Shown piece by piece: positions 1 to 9,463 of a stretch of DNA of 64,000 nt. Position 1 is the first letter of the stretch. Each line of letters starts with the position of its first letter. The notes under the pieces are model-generated. The model had not been told where the DNA came from. It ran no database searches and was given only the letters and a program-made list of their open reading frames with translations. Source of the DNA: Psychroflexus halocasei (lineage in GTDB: Bacteria > Bacteroidota > Bacteroidia > Flavobacteriales > Flavobacteriaceae); assembly GCF_900107595.1 (NCBI RefSeq), contig NZ_FNQF01000004.1:124001-188000 (forward strand). The letters are read 5' to 3'. Position numbers and translations under genes: made by a program.

Positions 1-1034
1 CAAATGGTCATCGCGTCTTGATTGAAAAAGGCGCTGGAAATTACGCCAAATTTTCTGATCAAGATTACAGTGAAGCTGGAGCAGAAATTACAAATGATAA
101 AAACAAGATTTTCTCTTGTCCCATTATTTTAAAGGTGGCGCCTTTATGCGATGAAGAACTAGAAATCATACATCCGCAAACCACTTTAATTTCTGCATTA
201 CAACTCAAAACGAGAAACAAAAAGTATTTTCAAAAACTTGCTGAAAAACGCATCACTGCTTTGGCTTTTGAGTTTATTAAAGATGAATTTGGCACATACC
301 CAGCAGTTAGAACTTTAAGCGAGATTGCTGGATCAGCATCAATTTTAATCGCAGCCGAGCTTTTGGCTAAAGTCGATGAAGCCAATGGATTAATGCTTGG
401 TAACATTAGTGGCGTCCCACCAACAGAAGTTGTGATTATTGGCGCAGGAACAGTTGGAGAATTTGCAGCAAAATCTGCTATTGGTTTAGGTGCATCCATT
501 AAAGTTTTTGATAGTTCTATCACAAGACTTCGTCATTTAAGAGAAAACCTGAGTCATCATATTTTCACTTCAACAATTCAACCTAAAAGCTTAACAAAAG
601 CGCTTCGTCGGGCTGATGTCGTGATTGGCGCTGTTGCTGGCAAAAACAGATCCCCAATAATTGTTTCTGAAAAAATGGTTCAGAAAATGAAAAAAGGAGC
701 TGTTATTATCGATGTCAGCATTGACATGGGCGGCTGTGTTGAGACATCAGAAATCACCAACCACAACAAACCCACCAAAGTGATTTACGATGTAATTCAT
801 TATTGCGTTCCTAATATTCCTTCTCGCTATCCTCGTACGTCCTCAATGTCAATTAGTAATATTTTCACACCCTACTTATTACATATTGCTGAAGAAGGCG
901 GCATAGAAAATACGCTTCGATATGAGAAAGGTCTTCGCAATGGATTATATTTGTACCACGGAATATTAACAAACAAATCTGTTGCAAACTGGTTTGATAT
1001 GGATTATAAAGATCCAAATCTACTTATTTTTTAA
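1..1034 (+). CDS. ald: Alanine dehydrogenase, 5'-truncated by window edge
   Basis: Alanine dehydrogenase/PNT family: NAD-dependent interconversion of alanine and pyruvate plus ammonium in the cytoplasm. The frame is open from base 3, reading NGHRVLIEKGAGNYAKF, the usual N-terminal region of the family, so about 60 residues and the start lie outside the window; the TTG at 18 is not a start. The Rossmann fold is visible as EVVIIGAGTVGEFAA near residue 136 of the visible part, and DVSIDMGGCVETS follows in the C-terminal lobe. The gene is followed after 2 bases by a small membrane-anchored protein. The family assignment is firm; whether the enzyme runs in the catabolic or assimilatory direction cannot be seen. 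Confidence 0.88.
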   Translation, partial: NGHRVLIEKGAGNYAKFSDQDYSEAGAEITNDKNKIFSCPIILKVAPLCDEELEIIHPQTTLISALQLKTRNKKYFQKLAEKRITALAFEFIKDEFGTYPAVRTLSEIAGSASILIAAELLAKVDEANGLMLGNISGVPPTEVVIIGAGTVGEFAAKSAIGLGASIKVFDSSITRLRHLRENLSHHIFTSTIQPKSLTKALRRADVVIGAVAGKNRSPIIVSEKMVQKMKKGAVIIDVSIDMGGCVETSEITNHNKPTKVIYDVIHYCVPNIPSRYPRTSSMSISNIFTPYLLHIAEEGGIENTLRYEKGLRNGLYLYHGILTNKSVANWFDMDYKDPNLLIF

Positions 1035-1036
1035 AT

Positions 1037-1408
1037 ATGAAATTTATTCAACGCTTAGGTTATTACTCCATTGGTTTAGTTATTGGAGTGATTATTCTTT
1101 TATTTTTTTTAGGAGGAAAAAAAACATCTTGTGATTATGGTCTAGATGCGAGAGTCATCAAAAACATTTCAACTAAAAAATCAAGTTACTCATCTGAGGC
1201 ACTACAAAGTTTTAGTCAATACCAGATTGATACAAGTCAATATAAAACCATTTTACAAGATGCTACTGTAAATTTTGGAGAAAGTCAAACTGATTTAGAT
1301 TCCTGTAAAATTTATATTTTAGAATCTCAATACGCATCACATAAATATAAACTTCAAATTGAAAATTGCGATTCAATTGCACGAGTTCAAAAGCTTGAAA
1401 AACAATAA
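1037..1408 (+). CDS. Small membrane-anchored protein, DUF4258-like
   Basis: Protein of 123 residues with one N-terminal membrane helix (residues about 9-26, YYSIGLVIGVIILLFFL) followed by GGKKTSCDYG and a soluble domain of about 90 residues. It starts 2 bases after the alanine dehydrogenase stop, so the two are almost certainly co-transcribed. The sequence resembles the flavobacterial proteins annotated as DUF4258, recalled from memory and not searched. Its two later cysteines (in DSCKIY and ENCDSI) may be structural. No function is known; the conserved pairing with ald is the only hint. Confidence 0.75.
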   Translation: MKFIQRLGYYSIGLVIGVIILLFFLGGKKTSCDYGLDARVIKNISTKKSSYSSEALQSFSQYQIDTSQYKTILQDATVNFGESQTDLDSCKIYILESQYASHKYKLQIENCDSIARVQKLEKQ

Positions 1409-1430
1409 TTAAGTTTGCGCTTAAAAACAA

Positions 1431-1462
1431 AAAAGGTCTTTCAAAACTGAAAGACCTTTTTT
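1431..1462. terminator. Bidirectional hairpin terminator between ald operon and rho
   Basis: A 12-bp stem (AAAAGGTCTTTC paired with GAAAGACCTTTT) with a 6-base loop, with T-runs on both strands. It lies between two convergent genes and can serve both. Confidence 0.85.
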
Positions 1463-1500
1463 GTTGACTCGAATAACAACGAGACTATTTTAATATAGAA

Positions 1501-3222
1501 TTAATTATTCATTGAAACAATAAACTCTTCATTTGTTTTTGTCTTTTTAACGCGATCACTAATAAACTCCATCGCTTCAATAGGATTCATATCAGCTAAA
1601 TACTTACGCATCACCCACATTTTTTGAATCATATTTTCATCAAGAAGTAAATCATCACGTCTTGTACTTGACGCTGTTAAATCAATCGCTGGGAAGATAC
1701 GACGGTTTGCAATCTTGCGATCAAGCTGCAATTCCATATTACCAGTTCCTTTAAATTCTTCAAAGATAACTTCGTCCATTTTAGAACCAGTATCCGTTAA
1801 AGCAGTAGCAATAATTGATAAAGATCCGCCATTTTCAATATTACGTGCTGCACCGAAAAAACGCTTTGGTTTGTGTAATGCATTTGCATCAACACCACCA
1901 CTTAATACTTTACCACTAGCCGGCTGAACTGTGTTGTATGCTCTTGCTAAACGCGTGATTGAATCTAATAAAATCACGACATCGTGACCACATTCAACCA
2001 AACGTTTTGCTTTTTCGATAACGATATTTGCAACTTTGACGTGTTCGTGTGCCTCTTTGTCAAAGGTAGAAGCAACAACTTCACCTTTCACACTGCGCTG
2101 CATATCTGTCACCTCTTCTGGGCGCTCATCGATTAATAAAACCAATTGATAAACCTCAGGGTGATTTGCCGCTATAGCATTCGCTATTTCTTTTAAAAGA
2201 ATTGTTTTACCAGTTTTTGGCTGAGAAACAATCATACCTCTCTGACCTTTACCTATTGGTGCAAACATATCCATGATACGTGTTGACATTGAAGGACGTC
2301 GATCAGCGATATTAAACTTTTCTTGAGGGAATAATGGTGTTAAATGCTCAAAAGAAACACGATCACGTACCACTTTTGGATCTAAGCCATTTATTTGAAT
2401 AATTTTGATCAGCGGGAAATACTTCTCTCCTTCTTTAGGAGGACGAACTTGTCCAAGAACTGTATCGCCAGTTTTCAAACCAAAAAGTTTGATTTGAGAT
2501 TGAGACAAATAAATATCATCAGGTGATGATAAGTAATTGTAATCTGACGATCTTAAAAAACCATAACCATCAGGCATCATATCTAAAACGCCTTCACTCT
2601 CAATAATTGCATCAAATTCGTAATCTGATTTCTTATACTTATTACGGCTGTCTTTGTTTCCGTTTTTCTGAGAGTTGGAATGAGTATGACTTTGTGAACT
2701 TTTAGAAGATTTTTGATTTTGATTCTTGTCTCTTCCTTTGGTATCTTCACGACGTTGTTTTTCCTGATATTCCTTAGTTTGATTAGGATTTCTCTTATCA
2801 GCTTTATCGTTAGACTTAGCCTTAGAATCAGGCTTTGGCTTATTTTGCCTTTTTTGATTGTCTTTATTGTGAGACGGCTTTGGCTTATGATCTGACTTAG
2901 ATTTATGATCAGACTTAGCATTGTGAGTTTGATTTGCTTCACTTTTACGCTCAGCTTCCTCTTCCATCTTTTTACTAACACGAACACGTTTAGGCGCTTC
3001 TTTTTTTGGTTGACTTGATGGTTTAGAAGAATCTTTCTCAGACTTATTAAAATCATTATTTACAACAGATTTGACTTTTTCAGGATTGCTCGCTTGATAG
3101 TCTAAAATTTGATAAATAAGATCTAACTTTTTTAAACTTCTAAATTTTGGTACTTCTAACTCTTTGGCGATATTTTGTAACTCAGGGAGTTTTTTCGCCT
3201 TTAATTCGTTAATTTCTAACAT
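1501..3222 (-). CDS. rho: Transcription termination factor Rho
   Basis: Hexameric RNA helicase that terminates transcription. The N-terminal Rho_N (SAP-like) helices (residues 1-50, [19 protein letters not shown]) are followed by a long lysine/serine/asparagine-rich low-complexity insert (about 60-200), as is usual in Bacteroidota. The RNA-binding cold-shock domain ([19 protein letters not shown]) and the ATPase with Walker A SQPKTGKT and Walker [17 protein letters not shown] complete the protein. Length is 573 residues, longer than the roughly 420 of E. coli Rho because of the insert. ATG start at 3222. The insert is probably disordered; its role is unknown. Confidence 0.97.
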   Translation of the reverse strand: MLEINELKAKKLPELQNIAKELEVPKFRSLKKLDLIYQILDYQASNPEKVKSVVNNDFNKSEKDSSKPSSQPKKEAPKRVRVSKKMEEEAERKSEANQTHNAKSDHKSKSDHKPKPSHNKDNQKRQNKPKPDSKAKSNDKADKRNPNQTKEYQEKQRREDTKGRDKNQNQKSSKSSQSHTHSNSQKNGNKDSRNKYKKSDYEFDAIIESEGVLDMMPDGYGFLRSSDYNYLSSPDDIYLSQSQIKLFGLKTGDTVLGQVRPPKEGEKYFPLIKIIQINGLDPKVVRDRVSFEHLTPLFPQEKFNIADRRPSMSTRIMDMFAPIGKGQRGMIVSQPKTGKTILLKEIANAIAANHPEVYQLVLLIDERPEEVTDMQRSVKGEVVASTFDKEAHEHVKVANIVIEKAKRLVECGHDVVILLDSITRLARAYNTVQPASGKVLSGGVDANALHKPKRFFGAARNIENGGSLSIIATALTDTGSKMDEVIFEEFKGTGNMELQLDRKIANRRIFPAIDLTASSTRRDDLLLDENMIQKMWVMRKYLADMNPIEAMEFISDRVKKTKTNEEFIVSMNN

Positions 3223-3378
3223 TGACTATTATTGAAATTATTTTTTTGATATTTTTTTTGAAGAAAAAATAGGGGTTAAATTGATGTGTTTGAAATAATT
3301 ACATCAAAGTAAATCATTGGACTATGCAATTATACAACAAAAAATTAATTTTTAAATATTTTTTGTCAAATAATCTTC

Positions 3379-3386
3379 TATTTTTG
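3379..3386 (+). promoter_or_regulatory. Candidate -7 promoter element (TATTTTTG)
   Basis: Matches the Bacteroidota -7 consensus TAnnTTTG, 17 bases before the ATG of the DUF4293 gene. The nearest TTTG upstream is only 13 bases away, short for a -33 element, so the promoter is only partly supported. Confidence 0.4.
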
Positions 3387-3403
3387 TATTTCAATTGCAT
3401 CAA

Positions 3404-3814
3404 ATGATACAGAGAGTACAAAGCTTATATCTTACAATTGTGTTTATCCTCAACGCAGTAATTTTTAATTTACTGCCTGCCTCAGACTTTATTTTTGATA
3501 ATATTTTGGGCGATAACACTTATATGATTGTAAGTATTTTATTTTATGCAAGTGCATTACTTGCACTGATTAGTATTTTTAAATACAAAAATAGACAACT
3601 ACAATTCGTCTTAGGACGTTTAAATATGTTATTGAACGCTGTTTTAGTAGGCATTTTCGTTTACGGATCGCTAAATCTACCTGGAGAATCAAGTTTTTCT
3701 GAGAAGGGTATTGGGGTTCTTCTTCCTATCATTTCTATCGTTTTTATTGTGATAGCTAATAAAGCTATTAAAAAGGATGAAGACCTTGTAAAATCTGTTG
3801 ATCGTTTCCGTTAA
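3404..3814 (+). CDS. DUF4293 family membrane protein
   Basis: Protein of 136 residues with four predicted membrane helices (about 6-22, 38-58, 68-90 and 105-122 from the ATG). The opening MIQRVQSLYLTIVFIL is typical of the DUF4293 family found in Bacteroidota. The ATG at 3404 is chosen over an upstream TTG at 3395 because family members begin with MIQR. It is divergent from rho, as often seen in related genomes. No function is known. A strong hairpin terminator follows directly. Confidence 0.85.
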   Translation: MIQRVQSLYLTIVFILNAVIFNLLPASDFIFDNILGDNTYMIVSILFYASALLALISIFKYKNRQLQFVLGRLNMLLNAVLVGIFVYGSLNLPGESSFSEKGIGVLLPIISIVFIVIANKAIKKDEDLVKSVDRFR

Positions 3815-3840
3815 GCCTCAAATCTTAGTGTATTTAGTGT

Positions 3841-3868
3841 AAAACCCCGTTCATTCGGGGTTTTTTTA
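3841..3868 (+). terminator. Rho-independent terminator
   Basis: AAACCCCG and CGGGGTTT form a stem around a 6-base loop, followed by a run of seven T. It lies 27 bases after the DUF4293 stop. Confidence 0.9.
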
Positions 3869-3957
3869 TTTATAGCTACAATTTTATGTAAGAATTAAGA
3901 TACCCAAACATGGATTTGTATTATCTTAAGTGCAATAATCTTTTATAAAAACTAAAT

Positions 3958-4422
3958 ATGTTAAAGAAATTAATAGTAATAAGCCTTGTCATAACAGGCA
4001 TCAGTTGCAAAAGCTATCAAGACCCATCAACAGAAAATATGACAATTATCCATCAATCTGAACTCACTGGCAATGGCGAAGAAGGCATTAATGGCTCTTA
4101 CCATGTGATTGAAAACCAAGAAGACTGGAATGCCTTAGAAGAAAAAATGAATAGCATCAACGATCAACGTATCAAGATGGATCCAGTTAACTTTAAGAAT
4201 GAAATGATCATCGCGTTATTTAGTGAAGTGAAAAACTCTGGTGGACATTCCATAAAAATTAAAGAGATCACTCAAAAGGATAATCAAGTCATTATCAAAG
4301 TTGAAGAAACGAGTCCTCGCGGCCTTGCGACTAGTATGATGACACAACCTTATTATATTGCAAAAATCCCTAAGACTGATAAAGTAATTGAGTTTGAGAC
4401 TACAGATCGTCTTCGGAAATAA
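3958..4422 (+). CDS. Lipoprotein with PrcB-type C-terminal domain
   Basis: Protein of 154 residues with a short lipoprotein signal (LVITGISCKSY, lipid cysteine at 17) and a domain resembling the PrcB C-terminal family: an EDWNALEEKMN helix, then FKNEMIIALF and the signature SGGHSIKIKEI, and a closing PYYIAKIPKTDK strand. In Treponema PrcB supports an outer-membrane protease complex; nothing here shows such a partner, so only the domain name is used. It is probably a stand-alone transcription unit, bounded by terminators on both sides. Confidence 0.75.
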   Translation: MLKKLIVISLVITGISCKSYQDPSTENMTIIHQSELTGNGEEGINGSYHVIENQEDWNALEEKMNSINDQRIKMDPVNFKNEMIIALFSEVKNSGGHSIKIKEITQKDNQVIIKVEETSPRGLATSMMTQPYYIAKIPKTDKVIEFETTDRLRK

Positions 4423-4452
4423 ATGTAATTTTATCTATCAATAAATGCCTAA

Positions 4453-4487
4453 CAAAAAAAGCCTCTCAAAAATTTGAGAGGCTTTTT
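4453..4487. terminator. Bidirectional terminator between lipoprotein gene and rpsA
   Basis: AAAAGCCTCTCAAA pairs with TTTGAGAGGCTTTT around a very short loop, with A/T runs on both sides, between convergent genes. Confidence 0.85.
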
Positions 4488-4506
4488 AGCTATTAGAAAG
4501 GACTTC

Positions 4507-6336
4507 TTACTTTCCTTCCATTTTATCTTTAAGCGCTTGTAATTCAGCATTTGCATCACCAAGAGTAGTTTTGTTCTCTTCAGTTTTAGCTTTTTGCTGA
4601 GCTTGCTTAACAATATTTTGCTCTTCTTCTTTATGAATAGCAGTATGCGAAGCAACAACTCTCTTAAATTCTTTATTGAATTCAATGATTACAAAGTCAG
4701 CTGATTCACCTTTTGTTAACTTGCTTTCGTCTTCTTTAATCAAGTGACGAGAAGGAACAAATGCAGTGACATCATCGTTAAACTTGATGGTTGCACCTTT
4801 ATCAACAATATCAGTGATTTCAGCAGTGTGCTTGCTTCCTACAGCAAACTCTTCAGCGTATCTATCCCAAGGGTTCACTTCTGTTTGCTTATGACCTAAG
4901 CTTAACTTGCGTCCTTCAACATCTAGTTCAAGTACAACAACGTCTAACTTATCACCAACTTTACAGAATTCTGAAGGGTGTTTAATTTTCTTAGTCCAAG
5001 AAAGATCAGAGATGTAAATCAATCCGTCAATTCCCTCTTCTAATTCAACAAAAACACCAAAGTTTGTAAAGTTTCTAACTTCACCTGTGTGTTTAGAACC
5101 AACAGGATATTTAGTTGTAATATCAGTCCATGGATCTGGTGTCATTTGTTTAATACCAAGTGACATTTTACGCTCTTCACGGTCAAGTGTTAAGATTTTT
5201 GCTTCAATCTCATCACCAACATTTACGAAATCTTGTGCAGATCTCAAGTGCGTACTCCAAGACATTTCAGAAACGTGAATTAAACCTTCAACACCTTCTT
5301 CAACTTCGATGAATGCACCGTAATCAGCGATAACTGTGACTTTACCTTTCACAACATCACCAACTTTAATGTTTTCATCTAAAGCTTCCCAAGGATGCTT
5401 ACTCAATTGTTTAAGACCAAGTTGAATTCTTGTCTTATCTTCATCAAAGTCTAAAATTACAACGTTTAATGTTTGGTCTAACTCAACAACCTCGTTCGGG
5501 TGGTTGATTCTTGACCAAGATAAATCAGTAATGTGAACTAATCCGTCAACACCTCCAAGATCAACAAATACACCGTAAGAAGTAATGTTTTTAACAACAC
5601 CTTCAAGGACTTGTCCTTTTTCTAATTGACCGATAATTTCTTTCTTCTGCTCTTCAATATCAGCTTCGATAAGTGCTTTATGCGAAACAACAACGTTTTT
5701 AAATTCGTGATTGATTTTCACAACTTTGAATTCCATGTTTTTCCCAACGTAAGCATCGTAGTCACGAATAGGTTTCACATCAATTTGAGAACCTGGTAAG
5801 AAAGCTTCGATGCCGAAAACGTCAACGATCATTCCTCCTTTAGTTCTGCACTTAACTAAACCGTTAACTACAGTTCCGTCTTCTTGTGCTAAATTAACGC
5901 GCTCCCAAGCTCTGATAACACGAGCTTTTCTATGAGAAAGAATTAATTGTCCTTCTTCATCTTCACGAATGTCAATAAGAACGTCAACCATGTCACCTTC
6001 TTTAAGGTCTGGGTTGTATCTAAATTCGTTTAAAGAAATAACACCTTCACTTTTTGCGTTGATGTCAATAATTGCGTCAAGGTCAGTAATTTTGATAACT
6101 TTACCTTGAACAACTTCGTTATGAAGTGTGTCAACAAAATTCTCTTCAACTAATTTCTCAAACTGATCTAACTGCTCATCTGCAACTTCATCAATTCCTT
6201 CTTCATACTTGTGCCAGTTGAAGTTTTCAAGAAATTCTTTAGGATTTTTTTGTTGTTCAGAAGCTTCGATTGTAGATTGTTGTGCTTCTGTGTTTGCAAC
6301 GTCTTGTTGCTCTGTTTTTTTTGAATCTTCAGCCAT
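4507..6336 (-). CDS. rpsA: 30S ribosomal protein S1
   Basis: Ribosomal protein S1, needed for mRNA binding to the 30S subunit. Its 609 residues carry six S1 repeats between about residues 80 and 570, recognisable by recurring segments such as GVFVDLGGVDGLVHITDLSW, GAFIEVEEGVEGLIHVSEMSW and GVFVELEEGIDGLIYISDLSW. The N-terminus is glutamine/glutamate-rich and the C-terminal tail is charged, as usual in Bacteroidota. It has its own promoter upstream on the minus strand and a terminator directly downstream, so it is probably monocistronic. Confidence 0.97.
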   Translation of the reverse strand: MAEDSKKTEQQDVANTEAQQSTIEASEQQKNPKEFLENFNWHKYEEGIDEVADEQLDQFEKLVEENFVDTLHNEVVQGKVIKITDLDAIIDINAKSEGVISLNEFRYNPDLKEGDMVDVLIDIREDEEGQLILSHRKARVIRAWERVNLAQEDGTVVNGLVKCRTKGGMIVDVFGIEAFLPGSQIDVKPIRDYDAYVGKNMEFKVVKINHEFKNVVVSHKALIEADIEEQKKEIIGQLEKGQVLEGVVKNITSYGVFVDLGGVDGLVHITDLSWSRINHPNEVVELDQTLNVVILDFDEDKTRIQLGLKQLSKHPWEALDENIKVGDVVKGKVTVIADYGAFIEVEEGVEGLIHVSEMSWSTHLRSAQDFVNVGDEIEAKILTLDREERKMSLGIKQMTPDPWTDITTKYPVGSKHTGEVRNFTNFGVFVELEEGIDGLIYISDLSWTKKIKHPSEFCKVGDKLDVVVLELDVEGRKLSLGHKQTEVNPWDRYAEEFAVGSKHTAEITDIVDKGATIKFNDDVTAFVPSRHLIKEDESKLTKGESADFVIIEFNKEFKRVVASHTAIHKEEEQNIVKQAQQKAKTEENKTTLGDANAELQALKDKMEGK

Positions 6337-6457
6337 ATGCTGTGATTAAAATTTGTATTTTGTCAGTTCTGAATTTTTACGTGGCAACCAACAAAAGATT
6401 GTTAAATGATTTTTATCAATACTTTTAGGAAACTCCAAACCACTCCCAAAAGTTTTG

Positions 6458-6488
6458 CAAAAGTACAACTTAAATTTTGATACCCAAA
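6458..6488 (-). promoter_or_regulatory. Promoter of rpsA (TTTG-N19-TACTTTTG)
   Basis: On the minus strand TTTG (6488-6485) is followed after 19 bases by TACTTTTG (6465-6458), a full match to the Bacteroidota -33/-7 consensus. It gives an rpsA leader of about 110 bases, which could hold translational autoregulation, although no clear fold was identified. Confidence 0.7.
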
Positions 6489-6599
6489 CAATTAGGTTAT
6501 TTAATTATGAAAGCGAATTATTTCCCTGAATTTTGGTTTCAGCTAATTTGAGTAGCACTTCCTTCTATTCTTTTTTTGATAAGTTAGTGTTTTATAACT

Positions 6600-7307
6600 T
6601 TATAGCATATTCAATTTACGTAAGCGGATTTGCTTCATAGCTAATTTCAATAATACATCAGCTTGCTCTTCTTTTGTCAAGTTCGTATTGTCAAGCTTTA
6701 CGGCATCATCGGTTTGTATAAGCGGAGAGGTTTCACGAGAAGAATCTATCAAGTCACGTTCTTGAACATTAGCAAGAACTTCATCAAAATTTAGATCAGA
6801 ACTACTTCCTTTTAATTCATTAAAACGTCTTTTTGCACGTTCATTTGCTGTGGCTGTCATAAATATTTTGAGTTCAGCTTCAGGGAAAACTACACTTCCA
6901 ATATCACGACCATCCATAACCAAACCTCCCTTCTCTCCTATTTTCTGTTGAATCTTAACGAGTTTATGTCTTACTTCAGGAATTTTAGCAACATAACTAA
7001 CTTTGTTAGCAACATCCATTTGACGAATAAAATTTTCAACATTTTCACCATTTAGTAAGATGATGCTTTTCTCTTTGGATTGATCATATTCAAAACTCAA
7101 ATCAACATCATCTAAAGATTGAATAAGTCTTGTTTCATTTAAAACATCATTCTCAAAAAAACCATTTTTTAAAGCAAAATAAGTCATGGCGCGATACATT
7201 GCTCCTGTATCGACATAAATATAATTCAGTGCTTTAGCCAATTCTTTTGCTGCTGTACTTTTCCCTGTTGATGAATGTCCATCAATGGCAATGGTGATTT
7301 TTTTCAT
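6600..7307 (-). CDS. cmk: Cytidylate kinase
   Basis: Phosphorylates CMP and dCMP with ATP, a step in pyrimidine nucleotide supply. Its 235 residues include the P-loop GHSSTGKST near the N-terminus, VDTGAMYRAMTYFAL, and the conserved VMDGRDIGSVVFPEAELKIF and RAKRRFNEL segments of the CMP-binding and LID regions. The ATG at 7307 (MKKITIAIDGHSS) fits the family better than an in-frame ATG seven codons upstream, which would overlap the preceding gene. It lies 4 bases after the HD phosphohydrolase stop and is probably translated from the same mRNA. Confidence 0.94.
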   Translation of the reverse strand: MKKITIAIDGHSSTGKSTAAKELAKALNYIYVDTGAMYRAMTYFALKNGFFENDVLNETRLIQSLDDVDLSFEYDQSKEKSIILLNGENVENFIRQMDVANKVSYVAKIPEVRHKLVKIQQKIGEKGGLVMDGRDIGSVVFPEAELKIFMTATANERAKRRFNELKGSSSDLNFDEVLANVQERDLIDSSRETSPLIQTDDAVKLDNTNLTKEEQADVLLKLAMKQIRLRKLNML

Positions 7308-7311
7308 AAAT

Positions 7312-9354
7312 TTAATCTGGATATTCAATACGTAAATGATAAATGTTATTCAGCTTAGCTTTTAAAATCTTTTTGATTTGCTGTATATCTTTAAAGGTAA
7401 TATCAGCATTTTCAAACTGATCATCTTCAATTTGTTTATCAATAATTTTTTCTACGAAATTATCAATAATTCGAGTGTTTGGAGATTTTAAACTTTTACT
7501 CGCAGCTTCGACACTGTCACACATCATCAAAATAGCTGTTTCTTTACTGAAAGGTTTTGGACCAGGATATTGAAAATCTTTTGGATCAATACGCACACCT
7601 TCAGGCGCATTTTCTTGTGCTTGCTTAAAAAAGAAATAAACCTTTGTGGTGCCGTGATGTGTTCTTATAAAATCAATTATACGATCTGGAAGTTTATATC
7701 TTTTGGCATATTCAATTCCTTCTAACCTATGGTTCACAATCAGTTTAGCACTTTCATGAGGAGAAAGCTCGTCGTGAGGGGTGACATCTGTTGTTTGGTT
7801 TTCAACGAAATAAATAGGGTTTTTCATCTTACCTATATCGTGATAAAGTGCCCCAACTCTTACAAGTAAAGCATTAGCACCAACTTCATTAGCGGCAGCT
7901 TCTGCTAAATTTGCAACATTTAGTGAATGATGAAAAGTTCCAGGTGCAACTTCAGCCAATTGCTTCAGTAATTTAGAGTTTGTATCCGATAATTCTAATA
8001 ATGAAAGGTCTGATACTAGACCAAAAGCTTTTTCATATGTATAAATCAAAGGCTGCACAAATAATAAACCAACACCACAAAGAATGAAATAAATCATATT
8101 TGTGTAATTGATATCGACAAAGTCAACATCTTGAATCATGCTAAACGCCATATAAGCAAAAATATAAACACCTGTAATTTGCGCCACAGAGATAAAGAGA
8201 TTTGCTCTTTTATAAAGTTCTGAAACTGTCAATATTGTAACAATACCTGTTACAATTTGCAAAAACATATACTCAAAACTATTAGGCACTACAAAGCCGA
8301 GAATCAAAACTGTAACAACATGTGAGAACAAGCCTAAGCGCGCATCAAAGAACGCCTTCAATGTTAATGGTAAAATACAAAGTGGAACAATATAAATGTA
8401 CTCATACCCGATTTTCATCACAACTAAGGTGAGAAAAACCATAAAGAGAATATTAAAAAATATAAAGGTGAGTTTGTTGTTATTTGTATAAATATCATTT
8501 CTGTATTTACTCAAAAACAACATCAACATAAGCAATGCCAAGGAAACAAGTAATGAATAACCAATCAAGATTGTGACATAGCTTGTCATGTCTAAATCTT
8601 GTGATTCATATTCGTTTTTGAGAGAGTTCAGTTTTCGTAATTTTTCACCCTCAATGATTTCACCTTTGGCAATAATTTTACTCCCTTTAGAAACACTTCC
8701 ACGCGTTGGCGAAATATTTTTATAAGCATCCTCTAAGACTTGTTGATTGAATTCTTTATCATATTCAACATTAGGAGAAAGAATATCGTAAAAAATAGGT
8801 TTCAATTTTGCTGACTGAGCATAACTGAATTTTGACAGTTTTTGATCTAAATAACGATCTAAATCAGATTGTTTTAAAATCTTGTCAAGGGTTACTTCTT
8901 GTAATCTGATATTTTTTTTAAGGTAAACAAGTTGTTTTTCATCAAAATCTTCACTTTCAACGCGTATGCCATAGTTGTAAACATTTTTAATAATTGTATC
9001 AACAAAACTTCTGTCTGCCATTGCGCTAATCAACGAATCTTGATGTGGTGAAATGACTTTCGGCCAGTTTTTCCAGATAGAATCTGCTTTAGCAACATTA
9101 TATATATAATATGGAATATGATTATCCTTGATTTGCTCTTTTTCAAGTTCTAATTCTTGATCAGATTTTAAGATTGCAAAATCAAATGGAGAATATAAAT
9201 TTTCATACTGCCAAGGCTTATTTTTGATTATTTCATACTTAAATTTTCCTTGTATCGGAAAGAAATAAACAATTAAAAAAACACTGATTAAGAACAAAAA
9301 TATTTTGTAAATCAAAGATTGTTTTGTGTAAAGTATGTCTAGCTTAGACTTCAT
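7312..9354 (-). CDS. 7TM-HD phosphohydrolase, PgpH-like
   Basis: Protein of 680 residues with the 7TMR-HDED architecture: an N-terminal membrane helix (about 16-31), an extracytoplasmic domain to about residue 255, seven membrane helices (about 260-450), and a cytoplasmic HD domain with HHSLNVANLAEAAANEVGAN and the metal-binding pair H505-D506 in LYHDIGKM. In Firmicutes the homologue PgpH hydrolyses c-di-AMP, so a c-di-AMP phosphodiesterase role is likely here but not shown. It sits 4 bases upstream of cmk in one operon. It is divergent from a thiolase gene. Confidence 0.88.
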   Translation of the reverse strand: MKSKLDILYTKQSLIYKIFLFLISVFLIVYFFPIQGKFKYEIIKNKPWQYENLYSPFDFAILKSDQELELEKEQIKDNHIPYYIYNVAKADSIWKNWPKVISPHQDSLISAMADRSFVDTIIKNVYNYGIRVESEDFDEKQLVYLKKNIRLQEVTLDKILKQSDLDRYLDQKLSKFSYAQSAKLKPIFYDILSPNVEYDKEFNQQVLEDAYKNISPTRGSVSKGSKIIAKGEIIEGEKLRKLNSLKNEYESQDLDMTSYVTILIGYSLLVSLALLMLMLFLSKYRNDIYTNNNKLTFIFFNILFMVFLTLVVMKIGYEYIYIVPLCILPLTLKAFFDARLGLFSHVVTVLILGFVVPNSFEYMFLQIVTGIVTILTVSELYKRANLFISVAQITGVYIFAYMAFSMIQDVDFVDINYTNMIYFILCGVGLLFVQPLIYTYEKAFGLVSDLSLLELSDTNSKLLKQLAEVAPGTFHHSLNVANLAEAAANEVGANALLVRVGALYHDIGKMKNPIYFVENQTTDVTPHDELSPHESAKLIVNHRLEGIEYAKRYKLPDRIIDFIRTHHGTTKVYFFFKQAQENAPEGVRIDPKDFQYPGPKPFSKETAILMMCDSVEAASKSLKSPNTRIIDNFVEKIIDKQIEDDQFENADITFKDIQQIKKILKAKLNNIYHLRIEYPD

Positions 9355-9412
9355 TTAGCCTGTTTTGGTGGTTCAAAATTAGAAAAAAATTAGTCATTTC
9401 ATTTATAATTCG

Positions 9413-9440
9413 TTTGTTCTTTTAAAAATCATTAATTTAG
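9413..9440 (+). promoter_or_regulatory. Candidate promoter of the thiolase gene
   Basis: TTTG at 9413-9416 and TAATTTAG at 9433-9440 (one mismatch to TAnnTTTG) are separated by 16 bases, slightly short. The -7 element is 23 bases before the ATG. Confidence 0.45.
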
Positions 9441-9463
9441 CAGCAATCGTAAAAAAATAAAAC

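Noticed and set aside
2583-3056. Alternative frames over the lysine-rich part of rho
   Set aside because: Low-complexity A-rich sequence opens several frames; they lack any conserved feature and Rho fully explains the segment.
6481-6599. A small gene between rpsA and cmk
   Set aside because: Only a 14-codon frame is present; the stretch is explained by the rpsA promoter and cmk 3' flank.
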